Shown here: in pieces, positions 11,339 to 12,594 of the stretch
Position numbering within the stretch: position 1 is the stretch's first letter
How the letters are laid out: the number at the start of each line of letters is the position of its first letter
Source: Chloroflexi bacterium RBG_16_56_11
GTDB lineage: Bacteria > Chloroflexota > Dehalococcoidia > Dehalococcoidales > RBG-16-60-22
DNA length: 12,594 nt
Direction: 5' to 3'
Assembly (NCBI GenBank): GCA_001796865.1
Contig: MGNQ01000046.1
Coordinates: forward strand, 19,488 to 32,081
Made by a program: the position numbers and the translations under genes
The notes under the pieces: generated by a model
Seen by the model: the letters and a program-made list of their open reading frames with translations, nothing else
The model's database searches: none
What the model was told of the DNA's origin: nothing

Positions 11339-11350
11339 GATGTATACATC
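11339..11350. promoter_or_regulatory. Perfect 12-bp palindrome in the rpoB upstream region
   Basis: GATGTATACATC equals its own reverse complement. It lies between the two candidate rpoB promoters, so it would be in the untranslated leader of a distal transcript and just upstream of the -35 box of the proximal one. It could be an operator for a dimeric regulator; no family is recognisable. Confidence 0.35.
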
Positions 11351-11400
11351 AGGGAAGGTAAAAAAAGTAAAAAACACTTGGGGTATTATTACAAATATAA

Positions 11401-11430
11401 AGGATATCACTATTGTGATAGGTTTGTCAA
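11401..11430 (-). promoter_or_regulatory. Candidate distal promoter of rpoB with perfect -35 box
   Basis: On the minus strand, TTGACA (11430-11425) is a perfect -35 hexamer. TATCCT (11406-11401, 4 of 6 matches) follows after 18 nt. The predicted start near 11394 would give a leader of about 145 nt before rpoB. An inverted repeat fills the spacer (separate entry). Confidence 0.55.
11405..11420. promoter_or_regulatory. Inverted repeat in the spacer of the distal rpoB promoter (possible operator)
   Basis: TATCAC (11405-11410) and GTGATA (11415-11420) are perfect inverted copies separated by TATT. The repeat occupies the spacer between the -35 and -10 boxes and touches the -10, the classic position for a repressor site or for a MerR-type activator. 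Arms of 6 bp can arise by chance, so this is a positional argument only. Confidence 0.35.
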
Positions 11431-11481
11431 GAGCGCGGGCCTGCCATTTTCTAAAAAATATTACGTATTTCTAAAATTTTG

Positions 11482-11512
11482 TTCAATACCGCTGTCCTGT
11501 CCTTGTTATAAT
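11482..11512 (+). promoter_or_regulatory. Extended -10 promoter of the NfeD-like gene
   Basis: TGTTATAAT (11504-11512) is a perfect extended -10 element. The best -35-like hexamer, TTCAAT (11482-11487), is poor (3 of 6) and 19 nt away, which extended -10 promoters tolerate. Transcription should start at about 11518-11520, only a few bases before the ATG at 11523. Confidence 0.65.
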
Positions 11513-11522
11513 ATATACGGAA

Positions 11523-11939
11523 ATGTTGAAAAAGCTGACATCGGCCCGCCTGTTACTGGCGATTATCAGCACCGGTGCCGAGGAAGTGGCCATCTGGGCG
11601 GTATGGCGCTGGCTCCTCCCCGAAGCCGGGATTTACCTGCCGGTTGCCCTGCTTGTGGTCGTTATGGTCGGCTGGGCTGGCATCGCCGCGTGGCTATTCG
11701 TGTTTACCTCCCGGACGCTCAAAAAGGACGTGCCGGCCGGATTGCCGTCCATGGTCGGTACCACCGGGCGGGTGGCCAGCGACTTGGACCCGGAGGGACT
11801 GGTAAAAATCGGTGGGGAGCTGTGGGGTGCCGTTTCCACCGGGGGTGATATCTACGCCGGTGCGAAAATTGTGGTGGTGGCTCAGGACGGCCTGAAGCTG
11901 TTCGTCAGTAAAATGGACGGAGATGGCGTCAGACATTGA
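11523..11939 (+). CDS. Short NfeD-like membrane protein with C-terminal OB-fold
   Basis: This 138-residue protein has a hydrophobic N-terminal half and a soluble C-terminal domain of the NfeD type (PF01957). One probable membrane segment is at about 38-62, and a less hydrophobic one containing an EE pair is at about 9-32. Residues 78-130 show the OB-fold pattern: MVGTTGRVASDL, then PEGLVKIGGELWGAVS and a G-x-K-I-V-V-V-x-x-x-G-L-x-L-F-V ending. NfeD proteins work with SPFH/stomatin proteins in membrane organisation, but no such gene is next to it here. The start at ATG 11523 is chosen because the membrane segment would otherwise be cut; TTG 11526 is a close alternative. There is no Shine-Dalgarno and the promoter is very close, which suggests leaderless translation. 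It diverges from rpoB and overlaps ychF by 11 nt at its end. Confidence 0.75.
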   Translation: MLKKLTSARLLLAIISTGAEEVAIWAVWRWLLPEAGIYLPVALLVVVMVGWAGIAAWLFVFTSRTLKKDVPAGLPSMVGTTGRVASDLDPEGLVKIGGELWGAVSTGGDIYAGAKIVVVAQDGLKLFVSKMDGDGVRH

Positions 11940-12594
11940 ACAGGAACGTAATGATGTCCCCGTCTTTGACGATATAGTCTTTGCCCTCCAGCCGGAGTAA
12001 GCCTTGTTTGCGGGCCTCGGCGATACTACCGCACCTGACGAGGTCGTCGAACCCGATCCCCTCGGCGCGGATGAATCCCCTCTCCATGTCCGAGTGTATC
12101 TTGCCGGCCGCCTTCACGGCGGTAGTGCCCCTTTTCACCGACCACGCCCTGACCTCGTTCGAGACGATAGTGAAGAAAGAGATGAGGTCGGATAGCTCGT
12201 AAGACATTTTGATAGTGCGCTCGAGTCCCGACTCTTTGATGCCGTAGTCGGCCCGGAACTCGGCCGCGGCGGCCTCGTCGAGCTGGGCCAGCTCCATCTC
12301 CAGCTTACCGCACAGGGCGATGGCACGGCACCTGGCCCCGGAATATTCCCGGTTAAGCTCGGCTTCGAATGTGCCCGCCCCTTGTAGCTCTTCCTCTCCG
12401 ATATTTATCGCGATGAGAAGTGGCTTGGCGGTCAGGAACTGGTAGTTGCTTATTATCCTGGCGGCGGCCGGCTCGAGGGACATCGCGCGGATGGGCTTCT
12501 CTTTTTCCAGTGAGGCCTTGAGTCGCGTCAACGCCTCTTTTTCCTGCAGGAAATGCTCGCGCTCCGGGGGTTTGGTCGCTTTCATCGATTCCTC
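11929..12594 (-). CDS. ychF: Ribosome-binding ATPase YchF, C-terminal part (5' end outside window)
   Basis: The 221 residues seen are the C-terminal part of YchF/OLA1, an Obg-class P-loop protein that prefers ATP and binds the ribosome. The frame stays open to the right edge, so the ATG at 12585 is internal and the G domain lies beyond the window. The fragment starts in the helical coiled-coil domain (ALTRLKASLEKEKPIRAM), passes through TAKPLLIAINI, the return strand of the G domain, and ends in the TGS-like domain (DUF933, PF06071). That domain shows SFFTIVSNEVRAWSVKRG, the invariant-looking AAGKIHSDMERGFIRAE, and GKDYIVKDGDIITFLFNV at the terminus. All are in the expected family order with no break. 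Its last 11 nt overlap the end of the facing NfeD-like gene, and no terminator hairpin is visible between them. Confidence 0.95.
   Translation of the reverse strand, partial: EESMKATKPPEREHFLQEKEALTRLKASLEKEKPIRAMSLEPAAARIISNYQFLTAKPLLIAINIGEEELQGAGTFEAELNREYSGARCRAIALCGKLEMELAQLDEAAAAEFRADYGIKESGLERTIKMSYELSDLISFFTIVSNEVRAWSVKRGTTAVKAAGKIHSDMERGFIRAEGIGFDDLVRCGSIAEARKQGLLRLEGKDYIVKDGDIITFLFNV

Noticed and set aside
11336..11848. A 170-aa plus-strand open frame across the rpoB-nfeD intergenic region
   Set aside because: Its second half is an out-of-frame reading of the NfeD-like gene, and its first half covers the promoters. Its composition shows no family resemblance.
12583..12585. ATG as the true start of the rightmost gene
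   Set aside because: The frame continues open to the window edge, and the protein from this point lacks the whole YchF G domain. It is an internal Met.

Overview
This window looks like core chromosome from a bacterium of the Chloroflexota, most likely the class Dehalococcoidia. The basis is the G+C-rich coding sequence, the style of the RNA polymerase subunits, and the rpoB-rpoC-ruvB order. That placement is inference from memory of related genomes, not a computed result. Almost everything on the minus strand is housekeeping; I see no phage, IS transposase, CRISPR array, rRNA or tRNA.

Layout, left to right. The C-terminal end of an unrecognised gene (plus strand, to 146) is followed by a SIMPL-domain lipoprotein gene (plus, start best placed at GTG 361) that ends in a strong intrinsic terminator at 1162-1198. 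Facing it on the minus strand are queH (epoxyqueuosine reductase) and a RimJ/RimL-type GNAT acetyltransferase. These two are coupled by an ATGA overlap and have their own promoter next to a palindromic intergenic repeat (2321-2403). Upstream of these lies the main operon rpoB-rpoC-ruvB (minus, 11250 down to 2420). rpoB and rpoC overlap by 14 nt, and ruvB starts 31 nt after rpoC. A 272-nt divergent control region separates rpoB from a small NfeD-like membrane protein gene (plus, 11523-11939). That gene overlaps tail-to-tail by 11 nt with the 3' end of ychF (minus, running off the right edge).

The most unusual feature is the start of ruvB. The full-length RuvB reading frame (340 aa) has no ATG, GTG or TTG codon between an in-frame stop and residue 147, yet the missing N-terminal third is perfectly conserved. 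A near-perfect Shine-Dalgarno sequence sits at ideal spacing before an ATA codon, so RuvB is predicted to start at AUA unless there is a single-base sequence error. An annotation restricted to ATG, GTG and TTG starts would truncate the gene to 194 aa and lose the Walker A and B motifs.

Other points of interest are an inverted repeat inside the spacer of the likely rpoB promoter, and an extended -10 promoter so close to the nfeD-like gene that its mRNA should be nearly leaderless. The GNAT gene has lower G+C and lies with a repeat between ruvB and queH, two genes that often neighbour each other elsewhere. The beta' subunit also carries a charged helical insert of roughly 70 residues. I did not find a convincing new multi-gene system.
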